Notes: generated from the sequence alone by a model not told the origin. A stretch of 64,000 nt of DNA from Paenibacillus massiliensis subsp. panacisoli DSM 21345 (GCF_000426545.1 NZ_AUFO01000011.1:62001-126000); one strand, 5' to 3'; counted from the stretch's first letter, positions 44,438 to 53,225 are shown. Numbers and translations are program-made.

Positions 44438-45253
44438 ATGATCGAATTTAATCATGTTGATAAGACTTATAGCAATGGAACGACGGCATTGCGAGATATT
44501 AATCTGAAGATTGAGCAGGGGGAGTTCGTAGCGGTCATCGGTCTCTCCGGTGCCGGCAAATCTACGCTCATTCGCTGCATTAACCGAATGCATGACATCA
44601 CTGGAGGCACACTGCTGGTTGATAAGGTAGATGTGGCCAAGCTGAAGGGAAAGCAGGTTCGACAGTTTCGGCGGAGAATCGGAATGATCTTCCAATCCTT
44701 CAATCTGGTGACGAGGACGACGGTCATTAACAATGTATTGGTCTCCTTTGTTCCGGACCTGCCGCATTGGCGTAAATGGATAGGGCTGTACACGAAGGAA
44801 CAGAAGATCAAGGCACTGGAGGCCTTGGATAAGGTCGGTATACTCGACAAGGCATTCGTCCGTGTAGATCAGCTATCAGGTGGTCAGCAACAGCGGGTAG
44901 CGCTGGCGCGTACCTTGGCCCAGAGCCCTGATATCATTTTGGCGGATGAGCCGATTGCTTCACTGGACCCGGTGACGTCACGTATCGTCATGGACGATTT
45001 CAAGAACATTAACAAGGCTATGAATATTTCCGTCATTATGAATATTCACCATGTGGAAATCGCGTTGGAATATGCAGATCGTATTATCGGAATTAACAAA
45101 GGCGAGGTCGTATTTGACGGCGCAGCTTCCCAAGTGACTACAGATATTCTGGAGCACATTTATGGAGGCAAATTTGAGGAGGAGAAAGCATCCTTTAACG
45201 AGCATGCAGCAGAGCCCGTTGCCGTAGGAGGAGGCTCTGTCTATGGTGGATAA
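44438..45253 (+). CDS. phnC: phosphonate-type ABC transporter ATPase, PhnC family
   Basis: 271-residue ATP-binding subunit. Walker A GLSGAGKSTLIRC near residue 37, signature LSGGQQQRVALARTL, Walker B IILADEPIASLDP and H-loop NIHHVE are intact. ATG 44438 follows GGAG by seven bases; the frame is open upstream across the terminator hairpin but without a ribosome site. It overlaps the first permease gene by 11 bp. Confidence 0.93.
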   Translation: MIEFNHVDKTYSNGTTALRDINLKIEQGEFVAVIGLSGAGKSTLIRCINRMHDITGGTLLVDKVDVAKLKGKQVRQFRRRIGMIFQSFNLVTRTTVINNVLVSFVPDLPHWRKWIGLYTKEQKIKALEALDKVGILDKAFVRVDQLSGGQQQRVALARTLAQSPDIILADEPIASLDPVTSRIVMDDFKNINKAMNISVIMNIHHVEIALEYADRIIGINKGEVVFDGAASQVTTDILEHIYGGKFEEEKASFNEHAAEPVAVGGGSVYGG

Positions 45254-46058
45254 GCTCTTTCCTCCACACCAGATCAAGCTACCCAGTGGCAAAGTCGTCC
45301 TGCAAAGAAGATCAAGAACACCGCTGGTCATCATTATTCTGTTGATTTGCACCATCTTCTCGGTTCAGTTCACCGGCTTCAAGCTGGATGTGCTGTTCTC
45401 GCGGATCGGTCAATTTTTTGTCATTATCGGGAATATGATTCCTCCCAATTGGAACAGCTTCTCATCCATATGGGGACCGCTGCTGGATACGCTCAAGATG
45501 TCCTTGCTCGGCTCCATGATCGGGGCGGCGCTTGCCCTGCCGGCGGCTGTGCTGGCTTCCTCGAATATTGTTCATAATAAAGTTATCGTCGTCATCAGCA
45601 AGACATTACTGAGTCTGCTGAGAACAATGCCAACCCTAGTGACTGCACTGATTGCTACCTTCATCTTCGGATTGGGGCCGATGGCAGGAACGGTAGCAAT
45701 CATGCTCTTTACCGTATCGTATGTGGGGAAGCTGGTCTACGAGCAGATTGAAAACGTCGATATGGGAGCCTTTGAGGCTATGGAGTCCATCGGAATGACG
45801 AGAATCCAGGCTTTTCGTTACGCGACACTCCCGCAGATTCTTCCGAGCTATCTGTCGACCTCCCTATTTTGCTTTGAGGGCAATGTCCGTTATGCAGCGA
45901 TTCTGGGTTATGTCGGGGCCGGAGGGATCGGACTGCTCATCAATGAGAATCTGGGCTGGCGGGAGTATTCCAGCGTCGGCATGATCATTTTGTCGTTGAT
46001 CGTCACCGTATACATCATTGAGACGATAAGCGAGCATTTCCGGAAAAAGTTAATCTAA
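45243..46058 (+). CDS. phnE: phosphonate-type ABC permease, PhnE family (first)
   Basis: 271 residues, about five to six helices. MVDKLFPPHQIKLPSGKVVL precedes the first helix. FEAMESIGMTRIQAFRYATL near residue 175 is the coupling loop, and ILGYVGAGGIGLLINENLGW is a PhnE signature. ATG 45243 lies inside the phnC end behind GGAGGAGG. It forms a heterodimer, probably, with the second permease at 46198. A 118-bp palindromic element separates the two. Confidence 0.92.
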   Translation: MVDKLFPPHQIKLPSGKVVLQRRSRTPLVIIILLICTIFSVQFTGFKLDVLFSRIGQFFVIIGNMIPPNWNSFSSIWGPLLDTLKMSLLGSMIGAALALPAAVLASSNIVHNKVIVVISKTLLSLLRTMPTLVTALIATFIFGLGPMAGTVAIMLFTVSYVGKLVYEQIENVDMGAFEAMESIGMTRIQAFRYATLPQILPSYLSTSLFCFEGNVRYAAILGYVGAGGIGLLINENLGWREYSSVGMIILSLIVTVYIIETISEHFRKKLI

Positions 46059-46176
46059 GAATAAATTTCATAATACCTTTAGCTGCTTCAATGTATGACT
46101 AGATATAGATCAAAACGGTTTAGTTTGTCTGTATCTAGTTACCAAAAATCGTGTTGTTCATTTATGAAATTTATTC
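46059..46176. repeat. 118-bp element with terminal and internal inverted repeats
   Basis: Starts on the base after the first permease stop. Perfect 15-bp terminal arms GAATAAATTTCATAA (46059-46073) / TTATGAAATTTATTC (46162-46176) with ACTAGATA (46098-46105) / TATCTAGT (46132-46139) inside. AT-rich unlike its flanks. Could be a miniature inverted-repeat element or a strong mRNA hairpin between the two permease genes. Confidence 0.7.
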
Positions 46177-46197
46177 CTAAGGGAGAATATAGGACCT

Positions 46198-47004
46198 ATG
46201 ACGACAGTAGAAAAGGAGCTGCAGGCTGCACCACGCAGTCATCGCTACCTCCTGACCATTATGGCAGTCATTCTCGTGCTCTTTGTATGGTCACTGACGA
46301 CAGTGAATCTGAACGATATCGACCAGAGCGGAGCAGGGATTGCTATTAATATTTTTAAAGGGCTGTTTCAGCCGGATCTCACCCTGCTCTTCAATTTCAC
46401 GGAGCAAGGCGTGTTGTACCTGCTGCTTCAGACCGTGGCCATTGCCTTTCTGGGGACGCTGGTAGGCTCTGTGTTGGCTGTCCCGCTTGCTTTTCTGGCT
46501 GCATCCAATGTAGTACCAAAACCCGTATCCTGGGTTACAAGGCTACTGCTTATTACGATTCGGACCGTTCCAGCACTGGTATATGGTCTGATGCTGATTC
46601 GTGTAACGGGCCCGGGGCCGTTCGCCGGCGTGCTTACCGTGGGGCTCGTCTCCATCGGTATGCTGTCCAAGCTTTTCGTGGATGCGATTGAGGAATTGGA
46701 TACGAAAGTCCTGGAATCGATGACCTCGGTTGGCTGTACGACATTTGAGAAAATCCGCTTCGGCATCGTACCTCAGTTGTTCTCGGTCTTTCTGTCCGTT
46801 ATGATCTATCGCTTCGATATGAATATGCGTGAGGCATCCATTCTGGGTCTCGTCGGTGCAGGTGGAATTGGTGCACCGCTGATCTTCGCCATGCGAAGCT
46901 ACAAGTGGAATCAGGTCGGAGCCATTCTCATTGGGCTGGTAGTCCTGATCCTGATCATCGAGTGGGTATCCAATCGACTTCGTTCCAAGCTGGTCAAGGG
47001 CTAG
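46198..47004 (+). CDS. phnE: phosphonate-type ABC permease, PhnE family (second)
   Basis: 268 residues, about six helices. LESMTSVGCTTFEKIRFGIV is the coupling loop and REASILGLVGAGGIGAPLIF the PhnE signature. ATG 46198 has AGGA close by and GGGAG further upstream, a less than ideal spacing. Last gene of the operon; a strong bidirectional terminator follows. It is a distant paralogue of the first permease, as usual in two-permease phn and ptx systems. Confidence 0.92.
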   Translation: MTTVEKELQAAPRSHRYLLTIMAVILVLFVWSLTTVNLNDIDQSGAGIAINIFKGLFQPDLTLLFNFTEQGVLYLLLQTVAIAFLGTLVGSVLAVPLAFLAASNVVPKPVSWVTRLLLITIRTVPALVYGLMLIRVTGPGPFAGVLTVGLVSIGMLSKLFVDAIEELDTKVLESMTSVGCTTFEKIRFGIVPQLFSVFLSVMIYRFDMNMREASILGLVGAGGIGAPLIFAMRSYKWNQVGAILIGLVVLILIIEWVSNRLRSKLVKG

Positions 47005-47140
47005 TGGAGCATGATATGAGCATGGAGCCGCTGTAAGTGAGGAGCCCTGTCGACCGCTCATATTCAGCAATATGCCTGGCGGCAAGATATTGACATCTAG
47101 CCTCCAAAGGTGATTGAACCCGAGTTATGTAACATGCTGT

Positions 47141-47191
47141 ACAAAAACAGGAGCTACTAGGATTCATTATCCGATAGCTCCTGTTTTTTGT
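47141..47191. terminator. bidirectional terminator between convergent genes
   Basis: ACAAAAACAGGAGCTA / TAGCTCCTGTTTTTTGT perfect stem with an 18-nt loop; T-runs on both strands serve the phn-type operon and the nucleotidase gene. Confidence 0.9.
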
Positions 47192-47228
47192 AATTACAGT
47201 GCTCGTAGTTTAGTTGGAGAGTTGGGTG

Positions 47229-48842
47229 TCAGCTCTTGCTGATTACGCGCCAGTTATGGTTCACGGTGGTACTAATGGTTCGTTTCGAACGGATGTAGTC
47301 GGCGAGCAGCTCTGCCATGTCCGTCTGTAGCTCCTTAATGACAGGCTTGCCACGGAACATATCGAACCCGCCTCCGCCGCTTGCGCGGTAATTGTTCATG
47401 ACTACTTCATATTCGGCCTCGGGCTGAAGCGGCTTTCCGTCGAGCTCCAGCATCACTACCCGTTCTCCCACAGAACGTGATACGTCAAGGGTGTAGCTCA
47501 CGCCCTCCCACATATCGTAGTTATAGGGCTGGGGCTTCGGCAGGAGGAAGGATGGATGAACACCGATGCGGCCATCTGCCTCCAGCAAGAAATAGGTGGC
47601 TGATAATTCAAGTGCCTCACGGATATCTTGTCCCGTCACCCTTAAGACACGCAGCGTATTCGGAAATTTGTAGTTGGCGAGAATATCTCGCATTGAGATC
47701 TGCTCACCGAAGCCAGGGGCATAATCGTCGAACAGGGCAGAGCAGGAGATGGCTGCTCCGCTAACCTCCATTTGCACCCTGTTGATCCATTCAACGAAGG
47801 GATGCTCCTCCAGTCGTGCCTGATGCACATCCACCAGCCGCATGTCATTAGCGGTCTCGCCAATCGGCTGGTCCAGCCAATGCTGCAAGCGCTCCTCGAC
47901 GGGAGCCGTCCGTTCGAGAATATGCTCCGCTGGCTCCACCTCACCTGCTGCAAGCAGCTCGGAATGGGCCGTGAGCAGTCTCCAGCGAGGCTTAGGGTCG
48001 GATTGGCTGTCCGATGCTAACTCCAGCTCCAATATGACTCTGCCAAGAAATTGCCCCTGCGTGCCTGATTGGATGACACAGACGCCGTTCACTTGAAGAC
48101 CCTCAATCTGTCTATGCTGGTGCCCGGTCAGCAGTACATCCATGCCAGATACCTCGTGACAAAGCTCGTAGCCCTGATTTTCACCCGTCAAGGCCTCGGT
48201 GGGCTCCCCGGATTGAAGATCTCGCTCAAAGCCACCGTGATAGGAGACAATGACGATATCCGCCTCCAGCTGCTCCCTGAGATAAGGTACCCAATGCCGG
48301 GCACAGGCTACCGGGTCTTCGAAGCGAAGGCCCTCGATATGCTCTGGCAGCTCCCATACGGGAATATGCGCGGTAGTCAGGCCCAGTACGGCGATTCGAA
48401 TCCCTTCTGATGTATCGTGTAGCAGATAGGGTTGACCAAAGGCTGGCTCACCAGTGGATGCAGATACTGTGTTGGCCGAGAGCCACGGGAAGTCGGATTG
48501 CAGCATGGCTTCTTGCAGGTGGGCAAGACCAAAATTGAACTCATGGTTGCCAATGACAGCTCCGGCACAGTGGGCCGCATTCAAGGCAGAGACGACGGCA
48601 TTGTCGGCAGAGTTATCAATTTTTGCCTGATAATAGGTTAGCGGCGAGCCCTGCAGGCTGTCACCATTATCCACATAAAGCATGCGGTCGCCCCATCTGC
48701 CTCGCTCCTCCTGAAGCAGTGTTGCGATTCGAGCGAAGCCAAGGTTGGACGGTCCGCCCTCCATATACGAATAGGGTTGAATGTACCCGTGAATATCACT
48801 TGTTGTCAAAATAGCAATTTGACGGCGCACAGCTGCGTTCAC
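47229..48842 (-). CDS. 5'-nucleotidase/2',3'-cyclic phosphodiesterase, UshA family, cytoplasmic form
   Basis: 537-residue two-domain metallophosphatase. The N-terminal calcineurin-like domain shows TSDIHGYIQPY, VDNGDSLQG, VIGNHEFNFG, VSYHGGFE and LTGHQHRQ. The C-terminal 5'-nucleotidase domain carries NTLRVLRVTGQDIREALELS and MNNYRASGGGGFDMF. GTG 48842 follows GAGGAGG by eight bases. No signal peptide is seen, which is less usual for UshA relatives. It releases phosphate from nucleotides. Upstream Pho-box-like repeats suggest phosphate-starvation control. Confidence 0.92.
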   Translation of the reverse strand: MNAAVRRQIAILTTSDIHGYIQPYSYMEGGPSNLGFARIATLLQEERGRWGDRMLYVDNGDSLQGSPLTYYQAKIDNSADNAVVSALNAAHCAGAVIGNHEFNFGLAHLQEAMLQSDFPWLSANTVSASTGEPAFGQPYLLHDTSEGIRIAVLGLTTAHIPVWELPEHIEGLRFEDPVACARHWVPYLREQLEADIVIVSYHGGFERDLQSGEPTEALTGENQGYELCHEVSGMDVLLTGHQHRQIEGLQVNGVCVIQSGTQGQFLGRVILELELASDSQSDPKPRWRLLTAHSELLAAGEVEPAEHILERTAPVEERLQHWLDQPIGETANDMRLVDVHQARLEEHPFVEWINRVQMEVSGAAISCSALFDDYAPGFGEQISMRDILANYKFPNTLRVLRVTGQDIREALELSATYFLLEADGRIGVHPSFLLPKPQPYNYDMWEGVSYTLDVSRSVGERVVMLELDGKPLQPEAEYEVVMNNYRASGGGGFDMFRGKPVIKELQTDMAELLADYIRSKRTISTTVNHNWRVISKS

Positions 48843-48955
48843 GATCGTGTTCCTCCTCTTATGCCGCAGTCCTAGGCGATATTTCCTATATAGCCTCGCC
48901 TAGAACTGCGTGTGTAAAATCACCTCTTAAGCTTAGCGCCCGGAATGCCTGACTC

Positions 48956-48983
48956 TGTATACGTTATGTAAATGCAATGTAAA
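48956..48983 (-). promoter_or_regulatory. Pho-box-like repeats ahead of the nucleotidase gene
   Basis: On the minus strand TTTACA (48983-48978), TTTACA (48972-48967) and TATACA (48961-48956) recur every 11 bp. The first copy overlaps the T-run of the upstream terminator, so part of the match may be coincidence. No good -10 sits at the distance seen in the other two Pho-like promoters. Confidence 0.5.
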
Positions 48984-49018
48984 AAACTACCCTCTTGTCA
49001 GGAGACAGGAGGGTAGTC
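48981..49018 (-). terminator. terminator downstream of the OB-fold protein gene
   Basis: Read on the minus strand, CTACCCTCCTGTC and GACAAGAGGGTAG form a 13-bp stem with a 4-nt loop, followed by TTTTTT. Confidence 0.8.
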
Positions 49019-49189
49019 TGGAGCTTGAATAGAGTAATCTAGTCTCAACGAATCTCAACTCATTCTTAACAGGTCTAAATAGAGATTGACGAGGCCTTAG
49101 AAGCCGGATATTTCTCTAATCCAGCCTTGATGCATTGGAATGAGTCTATATGAGCCTTAGTGGATCGGATATATCTAGGCTGAGCAGGC

Positions 49190-51259
49190 TCAGCTTGCGA
49201 GAGCTTCAGAGTAGCTCGATATTGCAGGATGCAACGGAATGATCGATGCTGCGGATGTCGTTGCGCTTCCAATGGTAACGGACTCGGTCAGCAGGTTGTT
49301 GCTGCCTTGTCTGAGACGCATGCTAGCTTGGCCTGTAACGCCCGCCTTCAGCTGGAAGGTCAAGGTGTACACTGCCTTTCCATCATTGTCGGCTGTAGAT
49401 GCAAAGGTCGGACTGTATCCATAAGAAGACCAGCTACCGTTAGCACTTTGGAAGCGGGCAATTTGCTCCCCGCCAGGTAAGTAAATGCCAGCACGGAGAT
49501 CCGATACGGTCTGTCCAGGGTTCAAGCCTTGCGCAGTGACGGTCATGGTGTATGTCCCACCAGCTGCGAGATTACTAGGGACGGACAGGCTGTAGCCAGC
49601 AGTTCCGCCCGAGCTTTGAGTAGCACCGTAGGAGCCGGGCTTGAACGTTGTCGGGTCATACCACAGATAGCCTGGAGCCGGCTCTGCCCATGGCTCTAGC
49701 TGTGGTTCTGTCGAATTCGCAGGGGTCTCCATGGGCAGCAGAGACGTTGGGGTGTCCAGCGTCAAGCCGTCCACCTGATCGAAGCTGGTGTAATTTTCTT
49801 GCATCGCCAGCCATTTCACTGTATTCACAAGGAATACGGCGTCATCCTGCTCCTTGAAGCCGTCATAGGTCTTTTTAGTAGTGCCTGTCTCTTCGCGCAA
49901 ATATTTCGGGGTAGCATCCTCTACTGGGGAGGAATCGCCGATAAAGGCAGCTTTGCCGAGGCCGCGTTTGGAGATCGCTGCATAAGGGCCTTCTGCCCGT
50001 CCTCCACCGTTATAGACCCCTTGATCCACTGCATAGCTCCATGCAGGGATGTTGCCTTGGGGCAGGTACACGATTCCTTTGGCTTGCGCAGGATCAATGA
50101 TTGCCAGCGTCGAGCCAGCATGCATGGCTACACCGCTCACCCCTGAAGTAATGCCGAAGGCTTGGGACGGAGCAACAATGTCCGTAGCGGTCACATCACC
50201 AATTCCGTTGTAGCGAAAGCGGAGTCCAAAATGGTCCGCCAGCCAATCGGAGCTTACGACATCCTGCATGGCAGGTGAGGCGGCTTCAGCAGCAGACATG
50301 CCCAGTGTCGGGTTGTGATATGCCCCGCGGCGGTAGCCATTCATAATTTCGGAGGAATCCCAACGGTTCTTGTTACGATCCGCGTTGTAGTGATCCGAGA
50401 TGAAGAACAAGCCGCCACCTTCTTCCACGAAACGCAGGATAGCGTCCTGTTCGGATTTCTTGAATGGAATATTGGCTTCACCAACGATGAATACATCATA
50501 ATCCTTCAGCTTGTCATACGTAATGGCTTGTTCTCCAAAAGTATAAGGGATCGAGCGTTCGAGCTGATCCACCTCGAATTGCTCAGCCCGCAGCCCGTCG
50601 GCAAAATCGGAGAATGCACCTTCGATGACCCAGTCTGCTGCTCCGGCTGTCTGGGCGTGGGTGTTATCGAACAGAACCTTTTTGCCAGCCCCGTTCTCCA
50701 GTGGAGGTACATTGTCGCCGGGATCAGTCCCGCCGTCATTACCGCCGCCGTCGCCATCTCCGTTCCCACCGCCATTGTCACCGCCGCCGTCTCCATCTCC
50801 ATCTCCAGGAGTACCGTTATCATCGGTTGCCAGAGTGATAGCGCTTGGACTTCTCAGTCCCGGGAAATTATTATAGGTCGCCAGTGTACCCGTTACCCGC
50901 ACCTTGATGCCGATCAGGTCAGGGTTCGTTTGCAGCCCGTAATCGCCACGGTATGAAGCAGTGAGCTGTACATTCACAAGCTTGGTCTTGTCCTGTTCAC
51001 TCGCAGTATCTGCGATCAGTACATTGAAGTCGTTAGCAAAAGGGGCCTGGAATTTTGCAGCATTAGAGCCTGTAGCATGTCCAATGATATAGCCCTCTAC
51101 CGTTACAGAACTACCGTTGTTGCCTAGAGCAATAGCTTCGCTAACGGTCAGCGCGTCCGCCGCTGCCGCCTGCTGTACCGAGTTCCCCGTCCATGATGAT
51201 AATAAGAGCGTGAAGATGAACATCAGGCTTACTGCGTGTTTGAAGCATCGATTTCTCAC
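49190..51259 (-). CDS. secreted OB-fold plus glutamine-amidotransferase-like protein
   Basis: 689-residue secreted protein. I start at GTG 51259, nine bases after GGAGGG, which gives a signal peptide ending QQAAAADA; an upstream extension lacks a ribosome site. Residues about 35-140 form an OB-fold like that of the YhcR nuclease (TVEGYIIGHATGSNAAKF; VRVTGTLATYNNFPGLRSPS). A Gly/Asp-rich linker follows, then a ThuA/DUF4350-like alpha/beta domain (YDVFIVGEANIPFKKSEQDA; GGGLFFISDHYNADRN). The C-terminal 130 residues are an Ig-like beta domain. I see no nuclease active site, so nucleic-acid or carbohydrate binding rather than cleavage is possible. Function not assigned. Confidence 0.85.
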   Translation of the reverse strand: MRNRCFKHAVSLMFIFTLLLSSWTGNSVQQAAAADALTVSEAIALGNNGSSVTVEGYIIGHATGSNAAKFQAPFANDFNVLIADTASEQDKTKLVNVQLTASYRGDYGLQTNPDLIGIKVRVTGTLATYNNFPGLRSPSAITLATDDNGTPGDGDGDGGGDNGGGNGDGDGGGNDGGTDPGDNVPPLENGAGKKVLFDNTHAQTAGAADWVIEGAFSDFADGLRAEQFEVDQLERSIPYTFGEQAITYDKLKDYDVFIVGEANIPFKKSEQDAILRFVEEGGGLFFISDHYNADRNKNRWDSSEIMNGYRRGAYHNPTLGMSAAEAASPAMQDVVSSDWLADHFGLRFRYNGIGDVTATDIVAPSQAFGITSGVSGVAMHAGSTLAIIDPAQAKGIVYLPQGNIPAWSYAVDQGVYNGGGRAEGPYAAISKRGLGKAAFIGDSSPVEDATPKYLREETGTTKKTYDGFKEQDDAVFLVNTVKWLAMQENYTSFDQVDGLTLDTPTSLLPMETPANSTEPQLEPWAEPAPGYLWYDPTTFKPGSYGATQSSGGTAGYSLSVPSNLAAGGTYTMTVTAQGLNPGQTVSDLRAGIYLPGGEQIARFQSANGSWSSYGYSPTFASTADNDGKAVYTLTFQLKAGVTGQASMRLRQGSNNLLTESVTIGSATTSAASIIPLHPAISSYSEALAS

Positions 51260-51448
51260 TTTGCCAATCCCTCCTGCATGTAATTTTATCCAACACACTT
51301 TGAGGGTAACGAAGGAATGATGATTTTACTAACTAATTTTGTAATAAAAATATAAAATTTCGAAAAATAGGTCTTTATACACATATTTTTCTCGCGTTTT
51401 GTGTAATGTTGTTTTATCGTGTTTTGTCGTAAAAGCTCGATTCCAATA

Positions 51449-51499
51449 CAAAAGCCCGCTTTCGCTAGAATTCACGAAAGCGGGCTTTTGAAAAAAAAG
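51449..51499. terminator. terminator of the HxlR-type gene
   Basis: Perfect 16-bp arms CAAAAGCCCGCTTTCG / CGAAAGCGGGCTTTTG with a 10-nt loop; T-rich on both strands. Confidence 0.85.
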
Positions 51500-51511
51500 G
51501 ACGACGTGTAA

Positions 51512-51868
51512 TTAACGTTTGGCGGTAGAAGCCTCCGCAGTGGCAGGCAGCTCAATCCAGCGAGTCGCCCAATGGGAGATATCATCAAATAATGGGGCGA
51601 GCTCTTTGCCTTTGTCCGTAAGGGAATATTCAATGCGTACAGGCTTCTCGGGATATACCGTCCGCTGAACGATACCTTCCTCTTCCAGTTCCTTCAGACG
51701 TTCGGATAGAACCTTACCGCTCAGATGAGTCAAGGAGTTCTCGATCGCAGCGAATCGCTGGGGACCATTTAACAATTGATGAACAATCAGCGTGGTCCAG
51801 CGTTTACTCAAAATCTCAACCGCTCTCTCGAACCTGGGACACAATTGTGGGAGTTCTATAGTAATCAC
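51512..51868 (-). CDS. HxlR-family transcriptional regulator
   Basis: 118-residue winged-helix regulator. LCPRFERAVEILSKRWTTLI (Cys10) and HLSGKVLSERLKELEEEGIV with YPEKPVRIEYSLTDKGKEL are family signatures. The single N-terminal Cys is at the position used by redox-sensing YodB/HypR-type proteins, so thiol-based sensing of quinones or oxidants is possible. The start is odd: the only canonical in-frame start, GTG 51868, lies inside a perfect-looking ribosome site (AAGAGGTGATT) and only about five bases after the predicted transcript start. A leaderless start or a rare ATA/ATT codon downstream is conceivable. Divergent from the monooxygenase gene. Confidence 0.92.
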   Translation of the reverse strand: MITIELPQLCPRFERAVEILSKRWTTLIVHQLLNGPQRFAAIENSLTHLSGKVLSERLKELEEEGIVQRTVYPEKPVRIEYSLTDKGKELAPLFDDISHWATRWIELPATAEASTAKR

Positions 51869-51879
51869 CTCTTGTTATC

Positions 51880-51977
51880 ATTATATCTAAACTATGCAAA
51901 TTATACAATGTTACTTTACTAAAATTATATACTTGACGGAAGCTTGTTATTTAAATATAATTCGTTACATAAAGTAA
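51880..51977. promoter_or_regulatory. divergent promoters with flanking inverted repeat
   Basis: Minus strand: TTGTAT (51908-51903), 17 bp, TATAAT (51885-51880) for the regulator. Plus strand: TTGACG (51933-51938), 17 bp, TATAAT (51956-51961) for the monooxygenase. TTACTTTA (51911-51918) and TAAAGTAA (51970-51977), a perfect inverted pair, flank the plus-strand promoter; the right copy is within TTACATAAAGTAA. These are candidate HxlR sites. Confidence 0.7.
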
Positions 51978-51985
51978 TTAGATGA

Positions 51986-52041
51986 TTTGAAGTGTACTTC
52001 CTCTTTTGAAGTGTGTACTCGTTCTTTTGAAGTGCACTTAT
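51986..52041 (+). repeat. three leader repeats TTTGAAGTG
   Basis: TTTGAAGTG begins at 51986, 52005 and 52026, each followed by a TACT or CACTT segment; the first and third include the near or full palindromes AAGTGTACTT and AAGTGCACTT. They lie in the predicted 5' leader of the monooxygenase message, after the promoter. Possible protein or RNA regulatory sites. Confidence 0.65.
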
Positions 52042-52121
52042 TCAATGGAGTTTCGTTTGTTATGCAGTCTTTATCTTAAGAAAATAAACATTTGTTATCT
52101 TAATATCAATGGGTGGAGCTT

Positions 52122-53225
52122 ATGATAAATCTGGATTATGAAGTATGTATTGTTGGTGGTGGTCCGGCAGGGGCTTTGCTTGCTTGTCTATTGGTCGAGA
52201 ACGGCATCTCTACAATCTTGCTGGAGAAGCAGACGTCTATTGGAGCAGCCTTCCGAGGTGAACTAGTGAATGAAGAAGGCTTCAAGGTGCTGGAGAGGCA
52301 TGGGATTTTGAAGGAAATGCCCACAGATGCTTATCTGAAGCTGGAGCGCATTGAATACTGGGCACAGCAGCATATTCTCAAGACCATCGCTCCACAAGAG
52401 GAGGCCGGTCATGTGGGCATCCACATATCGCAGACCGAGCTGCTTCATGCCATTCTGGAGAGAGCCAGCCGATATGAGCATTTCAAACTACTTACCGGGG
52501 CAACGATGATGGATCTGCTTCAGAATGAACAGGGGTACTATTGCGGTGTTACCGTTCGTATGGCAGATGGTGAGCTTCTGAAGGTCCATAGCACAGTTGT
52601 TGCAGGCTCGGACGGACGCTATTCCACCGTACGCAAGCGGGCTGGCATTGGGGTAGAGAAGGCGGGACACGGATATGACATGCTCTGGGCGAAGATTCCT
52701 ACCCCATCCGGTTGGGAGCCCATTTCCAGATTTGCCCTCGTGAACGGGCATCAGCTATCTCTTTTTACTCAGACTCATGAGCATGTACAGATTGGCTGGA
52801 ATATTGAAGAGCGTTCCTATCCTGCGTTGGTAAAAGGATCTTTTGAGCCGTTCATTCAGCTGTTTGCTCAGGCATTCCCTGATCTGAATGAGCAGGTGAG
52901 CAGACATATTACATCATGGAAGGATTTCGTGCTGCTGCAAATATTCAGTGCCAGCTGTGATACCTGGGTGAAGGACGGACTTGTGCTGTTCGGCGATGCC
53001 GCTCATACGATGACACCTACAGGGGCCTTCGGCTTGAATGCTGCGCTCGCTGATGCCGATGTGCTCGCTGACGAACTGCTTGCCTGCCTAAGAGCAGGGG
53101 ATGTGTCCGCAGCTCGATTGAGTCGCTTCGAATATAAGCGACGTGCAGCAGCCGAGCAGCAGCAGGAGCGACAGTTTAGGATGGAAGAAGCGTTCAGCCA
53201 GCATTTTGAATATAGCGAGGTCTAA
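52122..53225 (+). CDS. FAD-dependent monooxygenase, PHBH/UbiH type
   Basis: 367-residue flavoprotein hydroxylase. The FAD dinucleotide motif is CIVGGGPAGALLACLL near residues 9-24, the DG motif is VVAGSDGRYSTVRKRAGI near residue 160, and LVLFGDAAHTMTPTGAFGLN is the GD motif near residue 290. ATG 52122 is close behind GGTGGAG; a GTG nine bases earlier is in frame but precedes that site. Such enzymes hydroxylate aromatic or related compounds. Divergent HxlR control and downstream flavin-precursor genes suggest a dedicated oxidation pathway; the substrate is unknown. Confidence 0.92.
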   Translation: MINLDYEVCIVGGGPAGALLACLLVENGISTILLEKQTSIGAAFRGELVNEEGFKVLERHGILKEMPTDAYLKLERIEYWAQQHILKTIAPQEEAGHVGIHISQTELLHAILERASRYEHFKLLTGATMMDLLQNEQGYYCGVTVRMADGELLKVHSTVVAGSDGRYSTVRKRAGIGVEKAGHGYDMLWAKIPTPSGWEPISRFALVNGHQLSLFTQTHEHVQIGWNIEERSYPALVKGSFEPFIQLFAQAFPDLNEQVSRHITSWKDFVLLQIFSASCDTWVKDGLVLFGDAAHTMTPTGAFGLNAALADADVLADELLACLRAGDVSAARLSRFEYKRRAAAEQQQERQFRMEEAFSQHFEYSEV

